The position numbers were made by a program, and so were the translations under genes. A stretch of 64,000 bases of DNA from Labrys miyagiensis (GTDB taxonomy: Bacteria; Pseudomonadota; Alphaproteobacteria; Rhizobiales; Labraceae). The stretch covers positions 649,525 through 713,524 of the forward strand of contig NZ_BSPC01000005.1 of assembly GCF_030160835.1 (NCBI RefSeq). Reading direction: 5' to 3'. Position 1 is the stretch's first letter. Every line of letters starts with the position of its first letter. Below the pieces are notes generated by a model. The model made no database searches and had not been told where the DNA came from. It was given only the letters and a program-made list of their open reading frames with translations. Shown in pieces: positions 50,901 through 60,028 of this stretch.

Positions 50901-52328
50901 ATGACCATCGCTCCGGCACAGAGCAGCGCCACGCGAAGCAATGTCCTCGCTTTTCTCGTGGCCGGCGCCTTTTTCATGGAGATGCTGGACGGCACGGTCG
51001 TCGTCAGCGCCCTGCCGCAGATGGCGGATTCCTTCGGCGTGGCGCCGATCGACCTCAATATCGGCATCTCCGCCTATCTGCTCACCCTGGCGGTGCTGAT
51101 CCCGGCCAGCGGCTGGGTGGCCGATCGCTACGGGCCGCGCAGCGTATTCGGCTGGGCCATCGTGATCTTCACCGCCGCCTCGATCCTGTGTGGCCTCAGC
51201 ACCAATCTGTGGTTCTTCACCGCCGCGCGCATCCTGCAGGGCGTCGGCGGGGCGCTGATGGTGCCGGTGGGGCGGCTGATCGTGCTGCGCAGCACCGCGA
51301 AGGCCGATCTGATCCGCGCCATCGCGGTGATCACCTGGCCCGGCCTCGCCGCGCCGGTGCTGGGGCCACCGGTCGGCGGCTTCCTCGCCACCTATGCGAG
51401 CTGGCACTGGATCTTCTTCCTCAATGTGCCGCTCGGCCTCGTCGGCTTCCTGCTCACCATGAAGCTGATTCCGCCGGGCCAGGCCGATGGCGCCAAGCCT
51501 TTCGACTGGCTCGGCTTCGTGCTGGTCGGCGCTGCCTGCTTCGGCCTGATCTATGGGCTCGACCTCATCTCGCGCCAGAATTCCTCGATGCCGCTGGCGG
51601 CGCTGTGGCTGGCGGCGAGCGCCGTCATCGCCGGCCTTGCGGCCCGGCATGTGCTGCGCGCCGCGCACCCGCTGGTCGATGTCTCGGCGCTCGGCATCCG
51701 CTCCTTCGCCATCACCATCTGGGGCGGCTCGCTGTTTCGCATCGCCATCGGCGCCGTGCCTTTCCTGGCGCCGCTGATGTTCCAGCTCGCCTTCGGGCTC
51801 GATGCCTACCAGGCGGGCCTGCTGGTGCTCTGGGTCTTCGCCGGCAACATCACCATGAAGCCCTTCACCACGGCCGTGCTGCGGCGCTTCTCCTTCCGCC
51901 AGGTGCTGATCGGCAACGGGCTGCTCAACGCCATCCTGGTTTCCGCCTGCGCCCTGCTGACCCCGGCGACGCCGGTGCCGGTGATCTGCGCGCTGCTCTT
52001 CGCCAGTGGCCTGACGCGCTCGATGCAATTCACCGCCCTCAACACCATCGCCTTCGCCGAGGTGCCGGAGGCGCGCATGAGCGGGGCCAACACGCTGTTC
52101 AACGTGGCGTTCCAGATGTCGTTCGGCATCGGCATTGGCGTCGGCGCGGCGGCGCTCAGGCTCGCCGAACTCTGGTTCCCGGGCGCGCCGGGCAAGCTGC
52201 CGCTCATCGACTTCCAGATCGCCTTCGCCTTTATCGGCCTGCTCGCCTTCGCCGCCATCCTCGACATACTCGGCCTCGACGCGCGCGCCGGCAACGAGCT
52301 CAAGATCAAGCGGGCGGGCGCGAAATAG
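50901..52328 (+). CDS. MFS transporter, DHA2 (EmrB/QacA-type) drug exporter
   Basis: The 475-residue transporter has about 14 membrane helices. Signature segments: FLVAGAFFMEMLDGTVVVSALPQMADSFG (helix 1, D-x-T/V motif), GWVADRYGPRSVFGWAIVIF (motif A) and RILQGVGGALMVPVGRLIVLR (motif B). The antiporter motif C is GLAAPVLGPPVGGFLATYASWHWIFFLNVPLG. Likely a proton-driven exporter of toxic compounds. It begins right after the toxin-island debris. No regulator is adjacent. Confidence 0.93.
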   Translation: MTIAPAQSSATRSNVLAFLVAGAFFMEMLDGTVVVSALPQMADSFGVAPIDLNIGISAYLLTLAVLIPASGWVADRYGPRSVFGWAIVIFTAASILCGLSTNLWFFTAARILQGVGGALMVPVGRLIVLRSTAKADLIRAIAVITWPGLAAPVLGPPVGGFLATYASWHWIFFLNVPLGLVGFLLTMKLIPPGQADGAKPFDWLGFVLVGAACFGLIYGLDLISRQNSSMPLAALWLAASAVIAGLAARHVLRAAHPLVDVSALGIRSFAITIWGGSLFRIAIGAVPFLAPLMFQLAFGLDAYQAGLLVLWVFAGNITMKPFTTAVLRRFSFRQVLIGNGLLNAILVSACALLTPATPVPVICALLFASGLTRSMQFTALNTIAFAEVPEARMSGANTLFNVAFQMSFGIGIGVGAAALRLAELWFPGAPGKLPLIDFQIAFAFIGLLAFAAILDILGLDARAGNELKIKRAGAK

Positions 52329-52417
52329 TCGGCGTGTAATGCAAGATTACTACCTGGTTCGAAGCCGGCGCCTCTACCCTGGCAAGCTCCTTCTCCTCGA
52401 ACGGCAGGTCCGGCGCC

Positions 52418-52807
52418 ATGGCCATGATCCACAGCATGATCCGCGTTCTCGACGAGACACGCTCGGTCGAGTTCTACCGCAACGCCTTCGGCCTGCAGAT
52501 CGCCGGACGCTACGAGTTCGAGAGCTTCGTGCTGATCTATCTCGCCGACGAGCAGGGCTTCGAGCTGGAACTGACGGTCAACAAGGGCCGCGCCGAGCCC
52601 TATGACCTCGGCAATGGCTATGGCCACCTTGCGGTTTCTGTCGCGGATCTCGCCGCCGCGCATGGCCAGATGAAGACGCTGGGCTTGGAGCCCGGCGATC
52701 TCAAGCTGCTCGTCTTGCCGGGGGGAGGGGAGGCGCGATTCTTCTTCATCGCCGACCCGGATGGTTACAAGATCGAGGTGCTGCAAAGGGGCGGGCGGTA
52801 TAAGTAG
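52418..52807 (+). CDS. gloA: Lactoylglutathione lyase (glyoxalase I)
   Basis: A 129-residue VOC-fold enzyme that isomerises the methylglyoxal-glutathione adduct. The metal ligands line up with glyoxalase I: His5 in MIHSMIRV, Glu49 or Glu51 in GFELELTVN, His70 in NGYGHLAVSV and Glu120 in DPDGYKIEVL. It is shorter at the C-terminus than the E. coli enzyme. The second in-frame ATG (52424, MIHSM) is an equally good start. gloA is the most likely name; another VOC enzyme is possible. Confidence 0.82.
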   Translation: MAMIHSMIRVLDETRSVEFYRNAFGLQIAGRYEFESFVLIYLADEQGFELELTVNKGRAEPYDLGNGYGHLAVSVADLAAAHGQMKTLGLEPGDLKLLVLPGGGEARFFFIADPDGYKIEVLQRGGRYK

Positions 52808-52851
52808 AGACGAGGGGTCCTGGTTTGCGGCGCCTCTTTCTGAGATGTCGC

Positions 52852-53043
52852 GCAGCCCCTCACCTCTATCCTCTCCCCGCAAGCGGGGCGAGGGGGCGCA
52901 ATCGTGATGACTTTTCCATAGACGTCCCATCTCGCCCAACAGTTGTGCGAGATGAAGCGTTTGAGGATAGAGCGCGCCCTCGAAGTCCCCTCGCCCCGCT
53001 TGCGGGGAGAGGATAGAGGTGAGGGGCTGCGCGACATCTCAAG
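52852..53043. repeat. Long inverted repeat (GAGAGGATAGAGGTGAGGGG type)
   Basis: The left arm GCAGCCCCTCACCTCTATCC continues to GCGAGGGGGCGCAATC. The right arm is its complement and ends GGTGAGGGGCTGCGCG. The small central palindrome is CATCTCGCCCAAC/TGTGCGAGATG. It fills the gap between gloA and the next gene. It is the same family as 40587 and 63785. Confidence 0.87.
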
Positions 53044-53069
53044 AATACGATCAAATCGAACGGCCCCCC

Positions 53070-53552
53070 ATGCCCTCTCCCGACACCAATCCCTTTCCCC
53101 ACGATCCCGAGCGCCATGGCCTGTGGGAGATGCTCGTGCGCCGCGATATCGAGGCGTTCCTTACCGCGGACTGGGAGGCGATCGCCGGCGATTTCCTGGC
53201 CGACCGTTTCTTCGGCCTCAGCGGCATGAAATCCGCCAATCCCGACGAATGGCGCATGGTCTTCCCGCGCCTCGAGGATTACCGCGACCGCTGGCTCGCG
53301 CAGGCCAGGCTCTCCGCCGAGACCGCTTATGCCGAGCCGCGGCGCGAGGCGCTCTATCGCGCGACTTCGCTCACCGAGATCGAGATCAGCGGCGAGCGCG
53401 TGGTGGCGCACAAGAAATTCGATGGGACGATCCGCAAGGCGGATGGCAGCGTCGATGTCATCAACTGGCAGACGCTGTATCTGTGCGCGCGGGTGGATGG
53501 GGTGTGGAAGATCATCGGGTTCGTGGGATATCTGCCGAACCCGATGGGGTAA
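53070..53552 (+). CDS. Hypothetical protein, possibly NTF2/SnoaL-like fold
   Basis: The 160-residue cytosolic protein starts MPSPDTNPFPHDPERHGLWEMLVRRDIEAFLTADWEAIAGDFLADRF. It ends with SVDVINWQTLYLCARVDGVWKIIGFVGYLP. The order of N-terminal helices followed by a curved sheet ending in VWKIIGF suggests an NTF2-like fold. No catalytic site is apparent. The ATG at 53070 lies just past the repeat; codons upstream of it come from the repeat and are discounted. Confidence 0.72.
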   Translation: MPSPDTNPFPHDPERHGLWEMLVRRDIEAFLTADWEAIAGDFLADRFFGLSGMKSANPDEWRMVFPRLEDYRDRWLAQARLSAETAYAEPRREALYRATSLTEIEISGERVVAHKKFDGTIRKADGSVDVINWQTLYLCARVDGVWKIIGFVGYLPNPMG

Positions 53553-53593
53553 TTTCTGGAACCACGCCCTGTCGGAAGGGGGGTGCGGGATCC

Positions 53594-53711
53594 CCTGGGA
53601 CCGCAGGCGTCTCGCCTGCTCTTCCTCTCCTGCAAACGCTTCGTTTCCAAGAGCAGGCGAGACGCCTGCGATCCCAGGGAAAGAGGCCGGCTGGAAAGCC
53701 GGCGCTCCCGG
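53594..53711. repeat. Double REP-like element
   Basis: CCTGGGACCGCAGGCGTCTC with its complement (GAGACGCCTGCGATCCCAGG) forms one pair at 53594-53679. It is followed at once by a single arm of a second sub-type, GGCCGGCTGGAAAGCCGGC with CGCTCCCGG (53685-53711). It ends at the mmsA stop codon, between convergent genes, and could end both transcripts. Confidence 0.85.
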
Positions 53712-53712
53712 T

Positions 53713-55212
<1,500 letters not shown>

Positions 55213-55234
55213 GGTTTCCTCCTTGGGGCGAGAC

Positions 55235-55376
55235 GTCATCCCGTGCGTGCGTGATGCGGCACGAAGTGCAGCTTCGCAGACACGGGACCGCCATCCAAAT
55301 TTGCGAGTCTCATTCTGCTTGCGATCCCGGATCTGCGTCGCAGCACTTCGTGCCGCAATGCGTCCGGGATGACTGC
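55235..55376. repeat. Intergenic inverted repeat (CGTCATCCCGG type), diverged
   Basis: Begins CGTCATCCCGTGCGTGCG and ends GCGTCCGGGATGAC; the inner parts include GTGATGCGGCACGAAGTGC against GCACTTCGTGCCGCAATGC. It lies upstream of mmsA, within the divergent gap to the LysR gene, so the promoter of mmsA must be inside or upstream of it. Confidence 0.72.
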
Positions 55377-55455
55377 TGCCCTTATGCGACTTGCGACCGT
55401 GCACATCAATGAGATGTCTTGCACTCCCGATGTGCGAAAATTATAGTCACCCTCC

Positions 55456-56382
55456 ATGAACTGGGATCACGTCCGCATCTTCCTCGCCGTCGCCCGCAGC
55501 GGCCAGATCCTCGGCGCCGCGCGCCGCCTGAAGCTCAACCATGCCACCGTCGGCCGCCAGCTCACGGCGCTGGAGGAGGCGATGGGCACGCGGCTGATCG
55601 ACCGGCAGAACCAGGGTTGCGCCCTCACGGCTGCCGGCGAGGCGCTGCTGGTGGCAGCGGAGAGGGCGGAGTCCGAGTTCCTGCGCGTCAGCGCCGACCT
55701 CTCCGGCACGGCGGCTTCGATCAGCGGCATCGTGCGCGTGGGCGCGCCTGATGGCCTCGGCAATTACTTTCTGTCGCAGGAGCTCGGCGCGCTTGCGGCA
55801 CTGCATCCCGAGCTTGTCGTGCAACTCGTGCCGCTGCCGCGCACCTTTTCGCTCTCGCGCCGCGAGGCCGACATCGTGGTGACGCTCGAGCGCCCGGCGC
55901 AGGGCAAGCTCCTGGTGAAGAAGCTCACAGATTATACGCTCAGCGTCTACGCCTCCGAAAGCTATCTGGAACGCACCGGCCCGATCGCCCGCGAGGCGGA
56001 TCTGGAGGGCCGGCTGTTCGTCACCCATGTCGATGACCTCGTCTACAGCCGCGCGCTCGATTACGCCGAGACGCTCGGCCGCCTGATGAGCCGGCGCTTC
56101 GAATGCGGCAGCGTGGTCGCCCAGATGGAGGCGGTGCGCGCTGGCCACGGCATCGGCATCCTGCACGACTACGCCGCCCGCCGCTTCCCGGAACTCCGTC
56201 GCCTGCTGCCGCACATCCACTTCACCCGCAGCTATTGGCTGGTCTCCCACCCGGACACGCATCATACGCGGCGCGTGAAGGCGGTGGCCGAGCACATCAC
56301 GGCGAGGGTGCGGGCGGAGCGGGGGAGCTTTGCGGTGGCGGATGTGGAATACTCGGGAAGACGAGCCGCACAACTCGCCTGA
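55456..56382 (+). CDS. LysR-family transcriptional regulator, divergent from mmsA
   Basis: A 308-residue regulator. The N-terminal helix-turn-helix is [49 protein letters not shown]. An effector-binding domain follows from about residue 92 ([28 protein letters not shown]). Divergent arrangement with mmsA suggests that it controls that gene. The sequence does not reveal the effector. Confidence 0.92.
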   Translation: MNWDHVRIFLAVARSGQILGAARRLKLNHATVGRQLTALEEAMGTRLIDRQNQGCALTAAGEALLVAAERAESEFLRVSADLSGTAASISGIVRVGAPDGLGNYFLSQELGALAALHPELVVQLVPLPRTFSLSRREADIVVTLERPAQGKLLVKKLTDYTLSVYASESYLERTGPIAREADLEGRLFVTHVDDLVYSRALDYAETLGRLMSRRFECGSVVAQMEAVRAGHGIGILHDYAARRFPELRRLLPHIHFTRSYWLVSHPDTHHTRRVKAVAEHITARVRAERGSFAVADVEYSGRRAAQLA

Positions 56383-56426
56383 CGGAGACATTTCTAAAAG
56401 CCAAGGCCTGCTCGGCAGCGTTCGGT

Positions 56427-56840
56427 CTAATCGGTACGAGGCACCCTTCGAGTCTTTTGGCTTTTGGCAGCCGTGAGAAAGGCGTTCAGGGTCGTTCGTT
56501 GGAAAGCCTCGCTGAACCGGCCGATACAGGCAGAGGGATCGAGGTAGAAGGATCCTTCGAAGAGGTCGTGATTGTACTCGTCGAGGATGATCCAGAGCGG
56601 CATATCGTTAAGACCGGCCCTGCGCCGCTCGATTTCCGGTACCTCCAGGGCCAGCCTATCTGACGAAGGTGGCGACGAGGTAATCGGGAGAATGAAGAGG
56701 TTGGTCTTGCCATCCTTGTCGATCACGACCGCCACGAGGGAGACAGGGCGGCTCTTCCGGCCTTCGGTCTCGCCTGCATCGTGTTGCCACCGCCAGAGAT
56801 AATCGTAGCGCCAGACATCGCCGGACTTTGGAGCGGGCAC
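56427..56840 (-). CDS. PemK/MazF-like type II toxin
   Basis: The 137-residue protein begins MPAPKSGDVWRYDYLWRWQHDAGETEGRKSRPVSLVAVV. The GDVW...GRKSRPV pattern matches the PemK/MazF fold, and ILPITSSPPSSDRLALEVP fits its later strands. It is longer than canonical MazF. PemK/MazF proteins cut mRNA at specific sites; that activity is inferred. It lies 10 bases downstream of a Phd-type antitoxin gene. Confidence 0.8.
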   Translation of the reverse strand: MPAPKSGDVWRYDYLWRWQHDAGETEGRKSRPVSLVAVVIDKDGKTNLFILPITSSPPSSDRLALEVPEIERRRAGLNDMPLWIILDEYNHDLFEGSFYLDPSACIGRFSEAFQRTTLNAFLTAAKSQKTRRVPRTD

Positions 56841-56850
56841 GGCAGCAACC

Positions 56851-57081
56851 TCACTTCAGATCGGCGAGCGCTTCTTCCAGCAAGGCCAAATGCTCGGGCG
56901 GCATTTCTTCGATGGCATAGCTCCGCCGCGGATTGTTCCTGAAGCGACGTTCATAGGTTTCGATGTCCATCAGCACATAGCGGGTCTTGCGATGTCTGGT
57001 GATGGCAATTGGTTCCCGCTCGGCGGCCGCGAGGACGTCGCCGAGATGCTGTTTGAACTCAGTGGAGGCAAAGGATTTCAT
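56851..57081 (-). CDS. Phd/YefM-family antitoxin
   Basis: The 76-residue protein starts MKSFASTEFKQHLGDVLAAAEREPIAITRHRKTRYVLMDIETYERR. This is the standard Phd/YefM pattern (helix, then PI-I-r-gkp--vLm-----). The acidic helical tail (EEMPPEHLALLEEALADLK) would neutralise the toxin. It is first in the operon. CTGTC and GACAG half-sites in the 60 bases upstream (57060-57120) may be its operator. Confidence 0.87.
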   Translation of the reverse strand: MKSFASTEFKQHLGDVLAAAEREPIAITRHRKTRYVLMDIETYERRFRNNPRRSYAIEEMPPEHLALLEEALADLK

Positions 57082-57163
57082 AGCGCTGTCCAGTTTTATC
57101 CAAAATAGACAAATTAGACAGTTTGAGCAATTGCTTTATTCAGGATTCGCTGGCGCTGCCGCC

Positions 57164-58231
57164 CTACAGCCGCACCCCGCTCTTCGGGTCGAACACATGC
57201 ACATTGCCCGGCACCACCGTCAGGTACAGCGTCTCGCCTGGCTGCGGCGACAGGCGTTCGCGGAAGACGGTGCGGATCTGGGTGCCGTCGATGCTGCCGA
57301 ACAGATGCGTCTCCGCCCCCGTCGGCTCGACCACGCTGACCAGGAAGGGGAAGCCGTTCTTGATGTCCGAGAGCAGGAAATGCTCCGGCCTGATGCCGAT
57401 TTCCACCGCCTGGCCCGAGGAAGCGCTACTCTCGCTCATCGGCAGCAGCAGCCCGCCCCTGGTGCGCAGCTTCGGCGCCCCGTCGCCCTTCTCGACCGTG
57501 CCGGGAATGAAGTCCATCGAGGGTGAGCCGAGAAAGCTCGCCACGAAGCGATTGCCCGGGCGGTCATAGAGTTCGAGGGGCGAACCCACCTGCTCGATCT
57601 GGCCCGCATTCATCACCACGATGCGGTCGGCCATGGTCATGGCCTCGATCTGGTCGTGGGTGACGTAGACGATGGTGGTCTTGAGGTCCTGGTGCAGGGC
57701 CTTGATCTCCGTGCGCATCTGTACGCGCAGCTTGGCGTCGAGGTTGGAGAGCGGCTCGTCGAACAAGAAGAGCTCGGGTTGGCGCACGATGGTGCGGCCC
57801 ATGGCGACGCGCTGGCGCTGGCCACCGGAGAGCTGGCGCGGATAGCGGTCGAGGTAGCTGTTCAGGTTGAGCACGCCCGCCGCCTTCTGCACGCGCGGCT
57901 CGATCGACTGGGCGCTTTCCCCGCGCATGCGCGGCCCGAAGCCGATATTGGCGCGCGTGGTCATGTGCGGGAACAGCGCATAGGACTGGAACACCATGGA
58001 GATGTTGCGCTGCTGGGGCGAGAGCTTGTTGGCGAGCCTGGGGCCGATCCACAATTCACCGCCGGAGATCTCGTCGAGGCCGGCGATCATGCGCAGCAGG
58101 GTGGACTTGCCGCAGCCGGAGGGGCCGACCAGCACGACGAATTCGCCGTCCTTCACATCGAGGTCGATGCCATGCAGCACGCTGGCGGTACCGTAGCGCT
58201 TCTCCAAGGATTTGACCTGCAGGCCCGCCAT
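57164..58231 (-). CDS. Sugar ABC transporter ATP-binding protein (UgpC/MsmK/MalK type)
   Basis: A 355-residue ATPase of the carbohydrate uptake transporter-1 group. Walker A GPSGCGKST lies at residues 36-44. The Q-loop MVFQSYALFPHM, signature RQLSGGQRQRVAMGR, Walker B LFLFDEPLSNLDAKLR and switch VTHDQIEAMT all follow. A C-terminal TOBE regulatory domain contains VEIGIRPEHF. It should energise the permeases encoded at 61584-63271, about 3 kb away on the other strand. The ATG is 1 base after the stop of the SDR gene, with GAGGAG upstream. Confidence 0.93.
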   Translation of the reverse strand: MAGLQVKSLEKRYGTASVLHGIDLDVKDGEFVVLVGPSGCGKSTLLRMIAGLDEISGGELWIGPRLANKLSPQQRNISMVFQSYALFPHMTTRANIGFGPRMRGESAQSIEPRVQKAAGVLNLNSYLDRYPRQLSGGQRQRVAMGRTIVRQPELFLFDEPLSNLDAKLRVQMRTEIKALHQDLKTTIVYVTHDQIEAMTMADRIVVMNAGQIEQVGSPLELYDRPGNRFVASFLGSPSMDFIPGTVEKGDGAPKLRTRGGLLLPMSESSASSGQAVEIGIRPEHFLLSDIKNGFPFLVSVVEPTGAETHLFGSIDGTQIRTVFRERLSPQPGETLYLTVVPGNVHVFDPKSGVRL

Positions 58232-58232
58232 A

Positions 58233-59021
58233 TCACTTTCTCCTCTCGATGATGTCCCGCACGAAGCGCAGATTGCCGGCCGTGAGGCCGCCATCCACCG
58301 GCAGGACCGCTCCCGTCACGCCGGCGGCGAGCGGGGAGGCCAGGAAGAGGGTGGCGTTGGCCACATCCTCCGGACTCACCATCCGCCCGAGCGGGTAATG
58401 GGAAACCACATCTTCGAAGATCGCCGGGTCCTTGGCAAGGCGGTGGTCCCAGGCCGGCGTGCGCACCGAGCCGGGGCAGACGACATTGGCGCGGATGCCT
58501 TTCTCGCCCATCTCGACGGCGATCGCCTTGGCATAGGCGACCAGCCCCGCCTTGGCGGCGGAATAGGCGGGATTGCCGTAATGGCCGAGGGCGTTCACCG
58601 AGGCGACGAAGACCACGGCGCCGCCGCCGCGCTTCGCCATCGCCTCGACCACGGGCCGGGTGATGTGGAAGGCGCCGGTGAGGTTGATGGCGATCTCGCG
58701 CTCCCACACCGTCTCATCCACCTGGCCGATGGTTTCGGCGCGCGTGAAGCCGGCATTGTTGACGAGCACCTCGGGCGCCGCACCGGCCCCGGCAAGATCG
58801 GCGCAGGCATCGGCGCAGGCCTTGGCGTCGGTGAGGTCGAAGGCGAGGCGATGGGCAAGCGGCAGTTCCGCCATCGTGGCGGCATCCCGATCCGCCCCGG
58901 AGACCATGGCGCCGGCTCCGGCAAAGGCCGCGACCATCGCCCGGCCGATGCCGCCACCCGCCCCGGTGATCAGCACATGGCGCCCGGCAAGGCCGAGGGG
59001 ATGGGGCGGATTATCGGGCAT
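58233..59021 (-). CDS. Short-chain dehydrogenase/reductase
   Basis: A 262-residue classical SDR. The cofactor loop is LITGAGGGIGRAM and LVNNAGFTRAE is the NNAG motif. The catalytic set is Ser141, Tyr153 and Lys157 in YSAAKAG. The end (GAVLPVDGGLTAGN) is typical. Probably NAD(P)-dependent oxidation of a sugar or polyol, judged from its operon with a sugar ABC ATPase; substrate unknown. The start at MPDNPPHPLG follows family length; upstream codons come from the repeat. Confidence 0.9.
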   Translation of the reverse strand: MPDNPPHPLGLAGRHVLITGAGGGIGRAMVAAFAGAGAMVSGADRDAATMAELPLAHRLAFDLTDAKACADACADLAGAGAAPEVLVNNAGFTRAETIGQVDETVWEREIAINLTGAFHITRPVVEAMAKRGGGAVVFVASVNALGHYGNPAYSAAKAGLVAYAKAIAVEMGEKGIRANVVCPGSVRTPAWDHRLAKDPAIFEDVVSHYPLGRMVSPEDVANATLFLASPLAAGVTGAVLPVDGGLTAGNLRFVRDIIERRK

Positions 59022-59081
59022 GGGGAGACTCGCTGCAGGCAGGACGGCGCATCTATGCACGGTTCGCCGGAGAAGGAAATC

Positions 59082-59150
59082 CGGGAGCGCGGACATCGCG
59101 ACATGCGTGCATGTCGCGATGTCCCCTTGTGGAAACGATGTGCTCGATGA
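59082..59150. repeat. Partial REP-like element with a GCGACATG palindrome
   Basis: CGGGAGCGCGGACATCGCGACATG is followed by its inner complement CATGTCGCGATGTCC, then TTGTGGAAACGATG, the conserved tail of the family. The closing outer arm is missing. It lies between divergent SDR and HigB-like genes. Confidence 0.72.
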
Positions 59151-59195
59151 GAAAGGAGAAGCGCACAAGACAACCGCACTCCCCAGAAGGAAAAC

Positions 59196-59230
59196 TTGGC
59201 ACATACCACTATGTCAGGTATAACTGACAC
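59196..59230 (+). promoter_or_regulatory. Promoter and operator of the HigB/HigA-like pair, apparently leaderless
   Basis: TTGGCA (59196-59201), 17 bases, then TATAAC (59219-59224) form a good sigma-70 promoter. An inverted repeat TGTCAG (59212-59217), six bases, CTGACA (59224-59229) covers the -10 box. The toxin ATG at 59231 is only 6 bases after the -10, where transcription should begin, so the mRNA would have no leader. Regulator binding is inferred. Confidence 0.62.
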
Positions 59231-59521
59231 ATGGTCGACGTCCTGCGCACTGACGAATTCAACGAGTGGTTAGGCGATCTAAGGGACAAACAAGCAGTCG
59301 CTCGTATCCAGACAGCGATCATAGACGTGTCGCTGGGCAAATTTGGCAAGGTCAAATATCTGCGCGAAGGCGTCAGTGAAATCAGGATCGATCATGGCCC
59401 TGGCTACAGGGTGTACTTGACGCGAAGGGGTGACCTGATCGTCGTGCTCCTATGTGGTGGAGACAAGCGCACGCAGAGTAAGGACATTGACAAGGCCGTC
59501 AGGCTGGCAAAGGAGGTGTGA
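59231..59521 (+). CDS. Type II toxin, RelE/HigB-like (addiction module killer family)
   Basis: The 96-residue protein starts MVDVLRTDEFNEWLGDLRDKQAVARIQTAI and includes GKFGKVKYLREGVSEIRIDHGPGYRVYLTRRGDLIVVLLCGGDKRTQ. These are typical of the HigB/RelE 'killer protein' family, which cuts mRNA on ribosomes. Toxin-first order fits hig-type modules. No ribosome site precedes it. The stop lies 2 bases before the antitoxin ATG. Confidence 0.9.
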   Translation: MVDVLRTDEFNEWLGDLRDKQAVARIQTAIIDVSLGKFGKVKYLREGVSEIRIDHGPGYRVYLTRRGDLIVVLLCGGDKRTQSKDIDKAVRLAKEV

Positions 59522-59523
59522 TC

Positions 59524-59832
59524 ATGGCCATCAAGCTCAGCAATTGGGACCCGGCCGACTATATCAAGGATGAGGGGGACGTGATCGCGCACCTTGAAGC
59601 TGCGTTCGAAAGCGGCGATCCGGCGACCATCGCGGCAATGCTCGGTGCTGTCGCCCGTTCCAGTGGCGTGGCGCAGATTGCACGCAAGGCTGGCGTGAGC
59701 CGCGAGACCATCTATTCCAGCCTCACCCGGGAAGGCGATCCCCGGTTGTCGACTCTGACGAGTGTCCTCGCGGCGCTCGGCTTCGGGCTGAGCATTCATC
59801 GGGTCGAGCCCCACGAGTTGGAGCATAGCTGA
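59524..59832 (+). CDS. Type II antitoxin, HigA-like (addiction module antidote)
   Basis: The 102-residue protein is of the probable addiction-module antidote family. It starts MAIKLSNWDPADYIKDEGDVIAHLEAAFESGDPATIAAMLGAVARSSGVAQIARKAGVSRETIYSSL. The helix-turn-helix lies in GVAQIARKAGVSRETIYSSLTREGDPRLSTL. The ATG has a strong AAGGAGG site within the end of the toxin gene, so it can be made in excess. It probably binds the inverted repeat upstream of the toxin. Confidence 0.92.
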   Translation: MAIKLSNWDPADYIKDEGDVIAHLEAAFESGDPATIAAMLGAVARSSGVAQIARKAGVSRETIYSSLTREGDPRLSTLTSVLAALGFGLSIHRVEPHELEHS

Positions 59833-59894
59833 CCCATCCCGCTTCCAATTGCGGAGAAGGGATGTTGCGGTAAATCGATACAGCCATCCCTCTG

Positions 59895-59908
59895 TGGAAC
59901 CGATTACA
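59895..59908. promoter_or_regulatory. Candidate LacI-family operator upstream of the sugar-binding protein gene
   Basis: TGGAACCGATTACA fits the TGnAAnCGnTTnCA consensus of LacI/GalR-type regulators at every fixed position. It lies 120 bases upstream of the binding-protein ATG. No LacI-type gene is in the window, so the regulator is unknown. The remaining 59833-60028 gap shows no other signal. Confidence 0.5.
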
Positions 59909-60028
59909 CTCCGTCCGCCAAAGCCTCTTGCCAGCCAGCCGATTACGGGGAAGAGTAGCGCCCGTCATGCGGGCGACAGGCGCTGGGCGCCGTAGGAACC
60001 GCAGCAGTCAGAAAGATGGGGACGTTTC

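Noticed and set aside
50496-52028. 510-codon minus-strand frame opposite the DHA2 transporter
   Set aside because: Composition (runs of Gly, Arg, Gln, Asp, His) is that of an antisense shadow of the transporter gene.
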